This document shows positions 1-8,022 of a stretch of DNA of 45,219 nucleotides, in pieces. The translations under genes and the position numbers were made by a program. The DNA is from Nitrospira sp. (GTDB taxonomy: Bacteria > Nitrospirota > Nitrospiria > Nitrospirales > Nitrospiraceae), in NCBI GenBank assembly GCA_016873395.1, contig VGXG01000019.1:1-45219 (forward strand). The letters are read 5' to 3'. How positions within the stretch are numbered: the stretch's first letter is position 1; every line of letters starts with the position of its first letter. Below the pieces are notes generated by a model. That model was not told the origin of the DNA. It saw nothing but the letters and a program-made list of their open reading frames with translations, and made no database searches.

Positions 1-403
1 TGCGCGCCCGCCAAGCAGTCCGTTTGGTACGGTGGAACGAGGCGCGTTGGCCTAACAATTTGGCGGAGTATTGAGGGTATCGATCCAGCCAGAGGTCATG
101 GATCGTGATGATACCGCCGAAGCGACCGTTGGTATGAAGCTTGAAGTTGGTTCCGTGGTAGAGATCCAACCGGTCAAGCGGTCCCCGCCAATGCCTCGCC
201 AAGCGCCCCGCCTCGACCCAGCGCAGGCGAGGCCGGTCTTCCCACCCTTCCAGTTGCCCGTATCGCAGCGAGCCGGGGTTGACGTAGCCTACGAATTCAA
301 CCTCTTCTTTCAGGTCCAGCAGTGTTTTCAGCAGGTGGTACGTATGCCACCCGACTCCCCCTCGGTCTCCCACAATGGGACTGGCATCAATCCCGATTCT
401 CAT
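1..403 (-). CDS. GT4-family glycosyltransferase, 5' part only (runs off left edge)
   Basis: This is the N-terminal part (134 codons visible) of a glycosyltransferase whose 3' end lies beyond the window. Translated on the minus strand from the ATG at 403, it opens with MRIGIDASPI, followed by a glycine-rich GDRGGVGWHTYHLL segment, then DLYHGTNF (residues about 91-98) and ITIHDLWLDRYP. That order (short first beta strand, GG-GV-T loop, YHG-TNF, HDL) is typical of GT4 enzymes using nucleotide sugars. It is the most downstream visible gene of the LPS core cluster, so a role in adding a core or O-chain sugar is inferred. Acceptor and donor cannot be read from this part. A palindromic repeat sits directly upstream, and a GAAGG lies very close to the ATG. 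Confidence 0.75.
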   Translation of the reverse strand, partial: MRIGIDASPIVGDRGGVGWHTYHLLKTLLDLKEEVEFVGYVNPGSLRYGQLEGWEDRPRLRWVEAGRLARHWRGPLDRLDLYHGTNFKLHTNGRFGGIITIHDLWLDRYPQYSAKLLGQRASFHRTKRTAWRAR

Positions 404-410
404 CCTTCAA

Positions 411-532
411 CCGTAAGGAGTGAGGCGTAAGGTGGAAGCCCGCTAACTCTTTTAAAGATGGTCGCTTTCATAACCCAACTCCTGACGCCTAACCCTTCAC
501 GCCTCACGTTTCACGTTTAACGCCTCCCAGGA
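411..532. repeat. Iterated-word palindrome, GTAAGG/GTGAGG class
   Basis: Left arm 411-435 repeats words such as GTAAGG and GTGAGGCGTAAGG. Right arm 481-525 carries the complementary words (CCTAACCCTTCACGCCTCAC). The spacer is about 45 nt. The right arm encodes the last residues and stop of the GT2 gene at 497-1351. Confidence 0.7.
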
Positions 533-1351
533 CTTGGCATACTTGACGAACGTATGCATGCCGGCGAACAACGCCACGATCACCCCGCGGAGACCATCCC
601 GGTAGCCGCCGCGCAGGACATAGGTTCTGACGATCGTGGCCAGGTGGCTGCCGACCAGATCCAAAGCCGTTACCTGAGAGCGGACCTTGAGCTTTTCTCC
701 GGCGCCCAGGGTCGTGTATCGCGCCATCTTCTTCACGTGCGCGCCGATGTTCGCCATGCTGTAGTGGTCCATTGGGTTCTCGAGCCGAGCCACCGTCCCC
801 TTAAGCTGCAGCCGTTCGTGCAGCAGCACGTCGTCATAGCGGCCTGCCGACCGTCTAAAGAGACGCAACTGGTGGTCCGGGTAGATCCCACCTCCCCTGA
901 TCCATTTTCCGTAAAAGTAATTGCGTCTGGGAATTTCAAAGCCCGCCACATCGGCCGGTGGACCGGACTGGAGCAGCACCACGATTTCCTCCCGCAGCGG
1001 TTCGGTCACCCGTTCATCCGCATCCACCACCAGAATCCAATTCCCGCCTGCCTGATCGATCCCGAAATTCTTTTGCGGCCCGAACCCCGGCCAGGCCCGC
1101 ACGAAGACCCGATCCGTGTACTGCCTGGCAATCTCGACCGTACGGTCACTGCTGCAGGCATCCACCACGATGATCTCATCGACCCACCGGAGCGATTCCA
1201 GGCAGGCGGCGATGTTTCGTTCCTCATCTTTCGTAATCACGATCGCTGTAATAGAAGCCGTGACGGGTGAAGGGTGAGGGGTGAGGGACGAAGATTCGGG
1301 AGCGCGAAAGCCCGTCTGATATCCAGGATTTATGGAATCTTCGCTAACCAC
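497..1351 (-). CDS. GT2 glycosyltransferase, WaaE/KdtX-like (LPS core)
   Basis: This is a GT2 inverting glycosyltransferase of the WaaE/KdtX group (LPS core beta-1,4-glucosyltransferase-like) acting on the cytoplasmic face. The catalytic domain begins at about residue 33 with SITAIVITKDEERNIAACLE. It is followed by DEIIVVDACSSDRT and by VVDADERV, the DxD-type metal/donor site. The 249-residue paralogue at 2331-3080 aligns throughout and shows where the ends should be. Here residues 1-32 come from the loop and arm of one palindromic repeat (GTG start at 1351), and the last residues after KSWE (ALNVKREA) plus the TGA come from another. So both termini are repeat-derived and the true ancestral start has been lost. 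The donor sugar is unknown. Confidence 0.8.
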   Translation of the reverse strand: MVSEDSINPGYQTGFRAPESSSLTPHPSPVTASITAIVITKDEERNIAACLESLRWVDEIIVVDACSSDRTVEIARQYTDRVFVRAWPGFGPQKNFGIDQAGGNWILVVDADERVTEPLREEIVVLLQSGPPADVAGFEIPRRNYFYGKWIRGGGIYPDHQLRLFRRSAGRYDDVLLHERLQLKGTVARLENPMDHYSMANIGAHVKKMARYTTLGAGEKLKVRSQVTALDLVGSHLATIVRTYVLRGGYRDGLRGVIVALFAGMHTFVKYAKSWEALNVKREA

Positions 1352-1382
1352 ACCTTACTCCTTACGCCTTACGCCTCACGGG
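1260..1382. repeat. Iterated-word palindrome, GTGAGG/GTAAGG class
   Basis: Left arm 1260-1290 repeats GGGTGAAGGGTGAGGGGTGAGG. Right arm 1348-1382 carries CCTTACTCCTTACGCC and CTTACGCCTCACG. The GTG start of the GT2 gene (1351) lies in the right arm and its first 32 codons cross the loop and left arm. Confidence 0.7.
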
Positions 1383-1384
1383 TT

Positions 1385-2230
1385 TCATCCCCGGAACCCC
1401 CGCTCCAGGATTGCCCGGTAAAAGGCCGGTTGAAGCCAGCGATTGCGTCGCGGCTTGAGCACCGGATATCGGCTGACGCGATCCGCCATGACGGCCGGAT
1501 GAGTCCCGGTGAAGTTCTTCATGATGTCGTATTCTTCGAACTCGTAGGCTTCCTTGGCCAGCATCTTTGCCTGTTCGGCCCCCGGGCTGTCCCCGTGGTG
1601 TCGCGCCACCTGATAACGGAATTTCTCCAGGAGGACTCGCGGCTGCTTGACCCAGCCGTAATGGTAGATCGTCGCGCCGGAGGGTCTGACCCGGTCCTTG
1701 TGGACGGTCTGGAGGTACCCCTGGTCCGACTTGAGCCAGAACCCCACCGCATCCCCGCAGGACTCGACCTGGCCGTCGTTCCGGATGATCCGGACCGCTC
1801 GGTGGTAGAACCAGGGGTTGCAGGACCGGTAATCTCCGTAGAAATGCAGGTACCGGAACGTGAACCCCAGGACAGCTGGATCGGTCAAGTGTCGGTGCAA
1901 CGCACTCCGGATTGCCCCAAGCTCCGCCTCATGCAGGACTTCGTCGGCCTGCAAGTAGAGGGCCCAGTCACCCTTGCAGTGGGATAACGCGATATTGGTC
2001 TCGTGTGAGAACAGCAGCCCGTCCTTTTTCATGGAATCATCCCAGACTGACTCGACGATCCGGACCTTGTCAGACCCGATCGAGCGAATCAAGTCCAGCG
2101 TGCCGTCGTCCGACCGACCCACGTTCACGACGAACTCATCCACAAGGGGCAACGCGGAGCGAATCACCTCCACGATCGGAAAATCGAACTGCACTGCGTT
2201 TCGGCAGATGGAAAAGCCGCTGATCTTCAT
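1385..2230 (-). CDS. GT2-family glycosyltransferase
   Basis: A 281-residue GT2-like glycosyltransferase, distinct from its two WaaE-like neighbours. It opens with MKISGFSICRNAVQFDFPIV, then VDEFVVNVGRSDDGTLDLI, the nucleotide-binding strand and loop with SDDGT. WALYLQADEVLHEAEL carries the QADE motif in place of DxD, as in many GT2 enzymes that act on cell-surface glycans. The C-terminal half (about residues 120-281) is rich in Arg, Trp and Tyr, with no membrane segment. It sits between two WaaE-like genes in the same direction, so core or side-chain sugar addition is inferred. Donor and acceptor are unknown. Its stop at 1385 abuts a palindromic repeat. Confidence 0.75.
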   Translation of the reverse strand: MKISGFSICRNAVQFDFPIVEVIRSALPLVDEFVVNVGRSDDGTLDLIRSIGSDKVRIVESVWDDSMKKDGLLFSHETNIALSHCKGDWALYLQADEVLHEAELGAIRSALHRHLTDPAVLGFTFRYLHFYGDYRSCNPWFYHRAVRIIRNDGQVESCGDAVGFWLKSDQGYLQTVHKDRVRPSGATIYHYGWVKQPRVLLEKFRYQVARHHGDSPGAEQAKMLAKEAYEFEEYDIMKNFTGTHPAVMADRVSRYPVLKPRRNRWLQPAFYRAILERGFRG

Positions 2231-2237
2231 CGCAGAA

Positions 2238-2333
2238 TTGACTGATTTAGTAATGTGGTGAATTGGTGATTTTGCAATCCCTCTTTTCCTCCACCAAATC
2301 GCTCAATCACCAAATCGCTCCTTCGCCAAATCA
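2238..2333. repeat. Iterated-word palindrome, GATTTGG class
   Basis: Left arm 2238-2270 holds GTGGTGAATTGGTGATTTTG. Right arm 2291-2335 holds CACCAAATCGCTCAATCACC and further CAAATCGCTCC copies. The TGA stop of the gene at 2331 lies at the right edge, at the first ATTTGG word. Confidence 0.65.
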
Positions 2334-3080
2334 TTTTCGGACGAGCTCCCAGAATTTTGCATACTTGATGAACGTGTAATAGGCATAGAGACCGGACAGG
2401 ATCAGACCCGGCATACCATCCAGGAAACCGGCCCGACCGACGTACATCTTGGCGAAGGTAAAGCAGGGGTGCGTGACCAGTTGGTGCAAGCGGAACCGCC
2501 TGCCCTGCTGGACCATGCGCTGGGCCATGAGGTCCGAGTAGCGGTCCATCTTGGCTAGATAGTGGTCGATGTCCCTGAAGGGGTACTGAAGCACGTGCTC
2601 CTTGAGATGCCCGGCACGTCCTTGCAGCTCATACCCCTCGTGCACGAGGTCATCGCGGTACCGCATCCGTTGCTTGTGAAACAATTGCGGCTGGCGATAG
2701 TCCGGGTACCAGCCGCAATGGCGGATCCAGCGACCGAGGAAATAGTTCTTCCTCGGCACGAAATAGGCGTCCGCGTCCGGCCCCCGCTCGAGCAGCAGAC
2801 GGATCTCCTCCCGGATCTCCGGTGTCGCGCGCTCATCCGTATCCAGGCTGAAGACCCAATCGTGGGACGCATGCGCCACCGCCTCGTTTCGCAACTTCCC
2901 GAATCCTCTGAACTCGTGTTGGTACACCTTGTCGGTAAACTCCCGGCTGATCTTTTCCGTCGCGTCGGTGCTGTGGGAATCCACCACGATCAACTCATCG
3001 GCCCAGCGCACCGATTCGAGACAGGCGCGGATCTCGGACTCGTTATTGTAGGCGATCACGTAGGCCGAGAGCTTAGACAT
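2331..3080 (-). CDS. GT2 glycosyltransferase, WaaE/KdtX-like paralogue
   Basis: A 249-residue paralogue of the GT2 gene at 497-1351. It starts MSKLSAYVIAYNNESEIRAC, with DELIVVDSHSTDAT in the donor fold and SLDTDERATPEIREEI carrying the DxDE motif (about residues 78-85). The family then shows YFLGRWIRHCGWYPDYRQP and ends with FIKYAKFWELVRK. This is the usual WaaE/KdtX layout for transferring glucose or a related sugar to the inner core. It overlaps the upstream GT9 gene by 8 bp, so the two are likely translationally coupled. The stop codon lies at the edge of a palindromic repeat. The exact sugar is not determinable. Confidence 0.82.
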   Translation of the reverse strand: MSKLSAYVIAYNNESEIRACLESVRWADELIVVDSHSTDATEKISREFTDKVYQHEFRGFGKLRNEAVAHASHDWVFSLDTDERATPEIREEIRLLLERGPDADAYFVPRKNYFLGRWIRHCGWYPDYRQPQLFHKQRMRYRDDLVHEGYELQGRAGHLKEHVLQYPFRDIDHYLAKMDRYSDLMAQRMVQQGRRFRLHQLVTHPCFTFAKMYVGRAGFLDGMPGLILSGLYAYYTFIKYAKFWELVRK

Positions 3081-4092
3081 GCCTCACCGTCATCGGTTCG
3101 GACGACTCCGTCACCTGGCGGACCTGTTGGGTCACTTCCTCGACCGTGATCCGGTCCAAGCAGTCCCAATAGGGACAGGCCTCGTAGATGCATGTGGGAC
3201 AGGTCGGCACATCCGGCCTGAGGACCAGGCCTCTGCCCAGCGGCTGCCACCTGACCGGCAACTGATTCCGCCGGGGATCGAAGAGGCTCACGGTCGGGAC
3301 TCCCAACGCCGCCGCAATGTGCGCCGGTCCCGTGGAACCGGAGATCACCGCGCGGCAGGACCCGACGACAGCCATGAGCTGCCGCACCGTGAGCTCGCCC
3401 ATGAGATCCAGGACCAGCGAAGTCGGCGCCTGATCGTCGGATGTCGCCCCGTGAAAATATTCCGCCTCCGCGGCACTCCCGGTCAGAATGACCCCGACCC
3501 CTTCGCGGGCCAGCCGATGCGCCAGCGCGCGATAATGCTCGACGCGCCATCGACGGGACGAGCGGCCGCCCGGATGGATCACCACGTGCGGCGCCAGCAG
3601 CCCGGCCGTTCGAGCCTTCGCCCATTGTCGCTCGGCCTCCGTAAGGACCAGTGAGGGCGGTCGCACCGGACCGGGGTCCAGGCCCAGGCCGCGCAAGACC
3701 CCCAGGTTATACTCGCTCTCGTGCTTGGAGAAGTCGCTTCGGTGCTCGTAGACGCGCCTGTTGGCCAACAGACTATACCATCGATAGCCGGTCGCCACAC
3801 GCTTCGGCACCCGCGCCGCAAAGGCCGCCAGCATGAGGCGGCGGAACGGCTTGAGAAAGAGCGCCGCATCAATGTCACGGCGAAAAATCGCCACCAGATC
3901 AGCGAACCGTTCCCGGCCCGTGACCGTCCGCACCTCGTCCACATCCGGATGGTGCTCCAGGACCGGTGCCGCGTAGTCGCTGGAGAGGAACGAAATCTTC
4001 GCCCCCGGCACAAGCAGGCGGAGCGCCGAGGCGACGGGAAGGCAGAGAATCTCATCCCCGATCCCGTCCGGCCTGACCAACAGGATGTTCAT
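3073..4092 (-). CDS. GT9 ADP-heptose:LPS heptosyltransferase family
   Basis: A 339-residue GT9 enzyme of the heptosyltransferase family, expected to transfer ADP-heptose to the LPS inner core. The N-terminal Rossmann half begins MNILLVRPDGIGDEILCLPV, the signature strand with R-x-D-x-I-G-D. The C-terminal half carries VVIHPGGRSSRRWRVEHY, ILTGSAAEAEY and the family motif VISGSTGPAHIAAALGVPTV, where the donor binds. The Cys-rich tail VPTCPTCIYEACPYWDC is common in this family. It is the third GT9 enzyme in a row, so it may add heptose III or have diverged in specificity. It lies 9 nt downstream of the WaaC-like gene. Confidence 0.85.
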   Translation of the reverse strand: MNILLVRPDGIGDEILCLPVASALRLLVPGAKISFLSSDYAAPVLEHHPDVDEVRTVTGRERFADLVAIFRRDIDAALFLKPFRRLMLAAFAARVPKRVATGYRWYSLLANRRVYEHRSDFSKHESEYNLGVLRGLGLDPGPVRPPSLVLTEAERQWAKARTAGLLAPHVVIHPGGRSSRRWRVEHYRALAHRLAREGVGVILTGSAAEAEYFHGATSDDQAPTSLVLDLMGELTVRQLMAVVGSCRAVISGSTGPAHIAAALGVPTVSLFDPRRNQLPVRWQPLGRGLVLRPDVPTCPTCIYEACPYWDCLDRITVEEVTQQVRQVTESSEPMTVRHV

Positions 4093-4101
4093 GGAGACGG
4101 C

Positions 4102-5142
4102 TCACCTGGCCAGCCGCAGCGCCAGTTGCGCCCGGATCGCTTCCAGCACCCGCTCCGGCGTAATGGCCGTCAGGCACTCGAGCCGGACCCGGTTGCGGCA
4201 TCGACGGCTGAAGCAGGGGCTGCAGGGCACGCCGCTCGTGAGCACGACGTGCTGCTTGCCGTAGGGACCGGTTTGGATCGGACTGGTCGGCCCGAAGAGC
4301 GCCACCACCGGCGTCCCCACCGCCGCCGCAACGTGCATGGGGCCCGAATCATTTGTGAGCAACAGCGCGGCGGACTCGAGCAGCGCCGGCAAGAGGCCCG
4401 GGGCCGTCTCTCCGGTCAGGTCCACTGGCTTCGACTTCATCAGCGCCTTCACGGCCTGCGTCACAGGCCGCTCATCCGGTCCACCGATCAGCACGACCGG
4501 CCCCAATCCCTCCCGCTGCAACTGATCGGCCGCCACCGCGAAGGATTCCGGCGGCCAGCGTTTCGTCGGCCAGCGAGCCGCGACATTGACCGCGATCCAG
4601 CCAGCCTTTGCCTGGGAGGCGGGCACCCCCTGCCGGCTCAGGAGCTCAGTCACTTCTTGCCGGTCCCTGTCCAAGGGATGGAAACGGAAGACCGGCTCCC
4701 CGTCAACGGACGCGCCGAGGGCTGCAGCGATCAGCAAGTATCGATCTACGGCATGCAGATTCGACGAAGGAACCGCTACCCGCTGCGTATAGAAACAGGA
4801 ACTTCCCTCTCGTCCGTTGGCGAACCCGATTCTGGTCGGGCAGCCGGTCAGCCAAGTGATTGCCCCGCTGCGAAAGAGACCCTGCAAGTCCACAACCAGG
4901 TCGAAGGAAGCGGCGCGCAGGCGGGGAACCTGGGCCAGCCAGCCGCGGACGGTCGGCTCAACGGAACACACCTCATCAAGCCCTTCCGCCCGGTCCAAGA
5001 ACCCGGCCCACTGGCGCTTCACCAGCCAGGCGATGTGGGCCAGGGGAAACCGCCGGCGGAGCGCCGCCAATGTGGGAAGCGCATGGACGATGTCGCCCAA
5101 GGAACTGGGCTTGATGATTAGGATACGTCGGTAATCAGCCAT
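4102..5142 (-). CDS. GT9 heptosyltransferase I-like (WaaC-like)
   Basis: A 346-residue GT9 heptosyltransferase. MADYRRILIIKPSSLGDIVH matches the heptosyltransferase I N-terminus (I-K-x-S-S-x-G-D), and the domain continues with RIGFANGREGSSCFYTQRV, VAARWPTKRWPPESFA and LLTNDSGPMHVAAAVGTPVV (donor site). Cysteines cluster in VPCSPCFSRRCRNRV. I chose the ATG at 5142, because the 35 upstream codons of the longer frame are low-complexity and overlap the end of the waaF-gmhB gene. No good Shine-Dalgarno is visible, so coupling to the gene 41 nt upstream is possible. Role: first heptose onto Kdo (inferred from family and neighbours). Confidence 0.83.
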   Translation of the reverse strand: MADYRRILIIKPSSLGDIVHALPTLAALRRRFPLAHIAWLVKRQWAGFLDRAEGLDEVCSVEPTVRGWLAQVPRLRAASFDLVVDLQGLFRSGAITWLTGCPTRIGFANGREGSSCFYTQRVAVPSSNLHAVDRYLLIAAALGASVDGEPVFRFHPLDRDRQEVTELLSRQGVPASQAKAGWIAVNVAARWPTKRWPPESFAVAADQLQREGLGPVVLIGGPDERPVTQAVKALMKSKPVDLTGETAPGLLPALLESAALLLTNDSGPMHVAAAVGTPVVALFGPTSPIQTGPYGKQHVVLTSGVPCSPCFSRRCRNRVRLECLTAITPERVLEAIRAQLALRLAR

Positions 5143-5183
5143 ACCCGATGACGAGAGCACGGTCGATGCAAGGTCATCATGGA

Positions 5184-6932
5184 TTACACACGTTCTTCGA
5201 CGGTCAGATAGCCGTGCACGCGACGTTGGACGTCCTGCAGCAGCCATTCGACCGCTTCGGATAATCCCGCCGCCCGATGGTCCGGCGGCTGCCCTTCCTC
5301 TTCCAGACTCACCAGCGCTTGCAGGCTCGTAGGGCCGGTGGTCACCAGCACCGCGCGCGCGCCGACCTTCCGGGCCAATTCCATGTCGAGCTTCTGATCC
5401 CCCACCACGTAGGCCAGAGATAGGTCAAGACCCAGATCGGCCGCGGCCCGGTCTACGAGCGTCCGCTGCGGCTTCCGGCAAGGGCACCCGTCATCAGGAT
5501 GATGCGGACAATAGTAAATCCCGTCCAGGACTGCCCCGCCTGTCTCCAAGAGAGTGCGCAAACGGTCGTGGATGGCCTCCAGGGTGGTGGTGGTGATGAT
5601 TCCCCGCGCGATCCCCGACTGGTTCGTGATCACCACAACTCGCGCACCTGCCCGATTCATTCGAGCCACCGACTCCGCCGTATCGGGGAACAATTCCAGC
5701 TCCTCAGCGGCCTTCACATAGCCGGAGTCCCGGTTGAGCGTCCCGTCCCGATCAAGGAAGACGGTCACACCCTTCAGCTGAGCTGACAAGGGGCCAAGTT
5801 TACAAGCTGACAGGGAAGACGTCTGAGAGACTTTCGAACTTGGGTCCGAACACTTGCCACTTGTCAGCTTATCTACTTGTAACTGCTTCACCGCTGCCCC
5901 GTAGACCTCTTCCACCGTGACCCTCGTCATGCAGCGATGATCGATGGGACACTCCCGCAACAGGCACGGTGCACAGTCAACGGGATGGCGCACGATGACA
6001 TGATCCGCCCCTAAGGGGCTCGTCGTCCGGTGGTCGGTCGCGCCGAACACCGCCACGATCGGCACCGCGAACGACGCGGCCATATGCATCGGCCCCGTAT
6101 CGTTGGTCAAAAACAGCCGGCAGCGCTTGATCACCGCCATCAACTCACGGATCGAGGTTTGTCCTGAGAGCACCAGCGGCTTGCCCTCCATCCTGTCGGC
6201 AATGGCGCGCCCCAGAGCTTCTTCGCCCGGCGCCCCCACGATGACGACGCGGCATCCATAGTTCCTCACCAGCCGGTCAGCCGTTTCGGCAAACCGCTCC
6301 GACAACCACCGTTTGGCCCCTCCGTACGTGGACCCGGGATTTATGCCAACGATCATGTCGGTCTCGGCGAGACCGGCCTCGGCCAGCCGCCTGTCCATCT
6401 CCCTCTCTTCCTGCTCCGAGAGAAAGAGACGGGGCCGGGCGGCCTGGCCGCTGATGCCGATCGGCTTCAACAGATTGAGGTAATAGTCCACCTGATGCCC
6501 GATGGTCGCCCGATTCGGCCGCGCGATGGGATCAGACAGCAGCAGGCTTCGCCCATCGGTGGCATAGCCGTAGCGGCGGGGAATCCCGGCAACAAAGGCC
6601 AGCAGGGCCGCCTCGAAAGCGTTTTGGAACAGGATCGCCAGGTCAAACCGTTGACGTCTGAGCTCCCCGGCCAGGGCCCACTTGCCGGCCAGTCCCGCAT
6701 GCTTGCCGCGGTCCTCGTAGACCATGATCCGGTCGAGGGCCGGATGGCCCTTGAGCAATGCTGCGATGGCCGGCTTGACCAACAGCGTGATCTCGGCGTC
6801 CGGATAATGGCCGCGCAAGGACGACAGCGCCGGTTCGCTCATCACGGCATCGCCGATCCAGTTGGGGCCCCGCACCAGTAAACGCCTGATCGAGTGAGGA
6901 ATTGTGAGCGGTGAAGTTTGAGTGGTCATCAC
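5184..6932 (-). CDS. waaF-gmhB: Heptosyltransferase II fused to heptose-bisphosphate phosphatase (WaaF-GmhB)
   Basis: A single 582-residue frame joining two steps of heptose metabolism. Residues 1-350 are WaaF (GT9): VRGPNWIGDAVMSEPAL, VGINPGSTYGGAKRWLSERF and FLTNDTGPMHMAASF. Residues about 387-582 are GmhB, a HAD-family D,D-heptose-1,7-bisphosphate phosphatase: VFLDRDGTLNRDSGYV (nucleophile Asp and acid Asp), VVITNQSGIARG, and the zinc loop CPHHPDDGCPCRKPQ. The 36-residue linker (351-386) is encoded by an imperfect palindrome of the iterated-word family and looks like intergenic DNA that happens to be open in this frame. A GTG at the GmhB domain edge could also allow separate translation. 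The stop lies 41 nt before waaC; the start overlaps lpxK by 4 bp. Confidence 0.88.
   Translation of the reverse strand: MMTTQTSPLTIPHSIRRLLVRGPNWIGDAVMSEPALSSLRGHYPDAEITLLVKPAIAALLKGHPALDRIMVYEDRGKHAGLAGKWALAGELRRQRFDLAILFQNAFEAALLAFVAGIPRRYGYATDGRSLLLSDPIARPNRATIGHQVDYYLNLLKPIGISGQAARPRLFLSEQEEREMDRRLAEAGLAETDMIVGINPGSTYGGAKRWLSERFAETADRLVRNYGCRVVIVGAPGEEALGRAIADRMEGKPLVLSGQTSIRELMAVIKRCRLFLTNDTGPMHMAASFAVPIVAVFGATDHRTTSPLGADHVIVRHPVDCAPCLLRECPIDHRCMTRVTVEEVYGAAVKQLQVDKLTSGKCSDPSSKVSQTSSLSACKLGPLSAQLKGVTVFLDRDGTLNRDSGYVKAAEELELFPDTAESVARMNRAGARVVVITNQSGIARGIITTTTLEAIHDRLRTLLETGGAVLDGIYYCPHHPDDGCPCRKPQRTLVDRAAADLGLDLSLAYVVGDQKLDMELARKVGARAVLVTTGPTSLQALVSLEEEGQPPDHRAAGLSEAVEWLLQDVQRRVHGYLTVEERV
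5775..5886. repeat. Iterated-word palindrome inside waaF-gmhB, AAGCTGACAAG class
   Basis: On the minus strand the left arm reads AGCTGACAAGTGGCAAGTGT. The right arm, read as its complement, is AGCTGACAAGGGGCCAAGTT. Extra copies of ACAAG and CAGCTTGTAA lie between. It occupies exactly the linker codons 351-386. Confidence 0.7.
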
Positions 6933-7987
6933 TGAAAGCTCAGCACTTTTCCGAGTAACTCTCGCCCTTCCATGATCTCGGTGTCGAGGCGAACCGCCAG
7001 CACCGGATCAGACTCTTTCAGCAACGGCGTCACCTTCCCTGCATCCTTTTCGGTCGTCAAGATCAACTCCGCACCGCACCGTCTGGCTCGCTCCCGGACC
7101 ATCGCCAGGTCACTGGCCTGATAGACATGGTGATCCCGGAACGTCACCTCGTCAAGAATCACCGCTCCCAGCTCCGCCACCGTGTTTTTGAACGATGGGG
7201 AATTTCCGATGCCGCTGAAAATCAGCGCTCGCTGTCCTTTGGCCCTCCCGATCTCATGGAGCCCTCCGCTTCGCACATCCGCAAGGCCGTCCACCCTGAA
7301 CCGCACAAGGACCGGATGGTCTTTGCGGCCGGAGGCTGCTTCGATCTTGGCCAGGACGGAGCCTAGATCGCCCGCCTGGTCCGCGCGCGTCACCAAGAGC
7401 GCCGTGGCACGAGCCGCAGCCGACAGCGGCTCACGCAGACGGCCTGCCGGCAGGAGTGCCTCCAGCCCATGAGGGTCCGAAGCATCCACCAGCAGCAAAT
7501 CCGCGTCCCGGTACAAAGCCAGATGCTGAAACCCGTCGTCCAGCACAAAACAGTCGATGGGAAACCGCTCCTGGACCCATCGGCCCAACCGATAGCGATC
7601 CGCCCCCACGGCCACGATCGCCCTGCGGCAGCGGGTCGCGATCAGGTGCGGTTCATCTCCCGCCTCCGCCGGCCCGGCCAACACCGCTGCTCCATCCGAT
7701 ACCAGCAGAAACTGATCCCCACGTTCCCGTTTGTAGCCTCGGCTGAGTACACCGACCCGAAGCCCCTTCGCCAGCAGCGACTCCACCAGCCAGATCACGA
7801 CCGGCGTCTTGCCGGTGCCTCCGACCGTCAGGTTTCCCACGCTGATGACGCGACAAGACAGTTGCCGGCGCGGCAACCATCCCCTGTTGTAACAGGCGGC
7901 GCGGGCCAGCACCGCCAGCCCATAGGGGACGGCCAGCATCCGCAGCGGCCACGTCAACCACCGATCCACTCCCTCGTTTCGGTCCAT
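6929..7987 (-). CDS. lpxK: Tetraacyldisaccharide 4'-kinase
   Basis: LpxK phosphorylates the 4' position of the lipid A disaccharide precursor at the inner membrane (Raetz pathway, after LpxB). The 352-residue product has a hydrophobic N-terminus (residues 12-32) that anchors it, then the P-loop SVGNLTVGGTGKTPVV at about 49-64. It has GVLSRGYKRE, the conserved DDGFQHLALYRDADLLLVDA stretch with the catalytic Asp, and VTFRDHHVYQ near the C-terminus. Length fits the family. The start overlaps nothing upstream and lies 35 nt after waaA; its end shares an ATGA with waaF-gmhB, which suggests coupling. Confidence 0.93.
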   Translation of the reverse strand: MDRNEGVDRWLTWPLRMLAVPYGLAVLARAACYNRGWLPRRQLSCRVISVGNLTVGGTGKTPVVIWLVESLLAKGLRVGVLSRGYKRERGDQFLLVSDGAAVLAGPAEAGDEPHLIATRCRRAIVAVGADRYRLGRWVQERFPIDCFVLDDGFQHLALYRDADLLLVDASDPHGLEALLPAGRLREPLSAAARATALLVTRADQAGDLGSVLAKIEAASGRKDHPVLVRFRVDGLADVRSGGLHEIGRAKGQRALIFSGIGNSPSFKNTVAELGAVILDEVTFRDHHVYQASDLAMVRERARRCGAELILTTEKDAGKVTPLLKESDPVLAVRLDTEIMEGRELLGKVLSFQ

Positions 7988-8022
7988 CGTCCATGGTTCC
8001 TTGGATCAAACCATGCGCCGGG

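Noticed and set aside
71-430. 119-codon open frame on the plus strand at the left edge
   Set aside because: The opposite strand encodes a convincing GT4 glycosyltransferase N-terminus from 403 to the window edge.
411-532. CRISPR-like array or simple tandem repeat
   Set aside because: The words are short, mutated and arranged as inverted arms with no unique spacers of constant length, so neither CRISPR nor a plain tandem repeat fits.
3721-5121. 466-codon open frame on the plus strand
   Set aside because: Antisense to two GT9 heptosyltransferase genes with intact motifs. No ribosome site or family signal.
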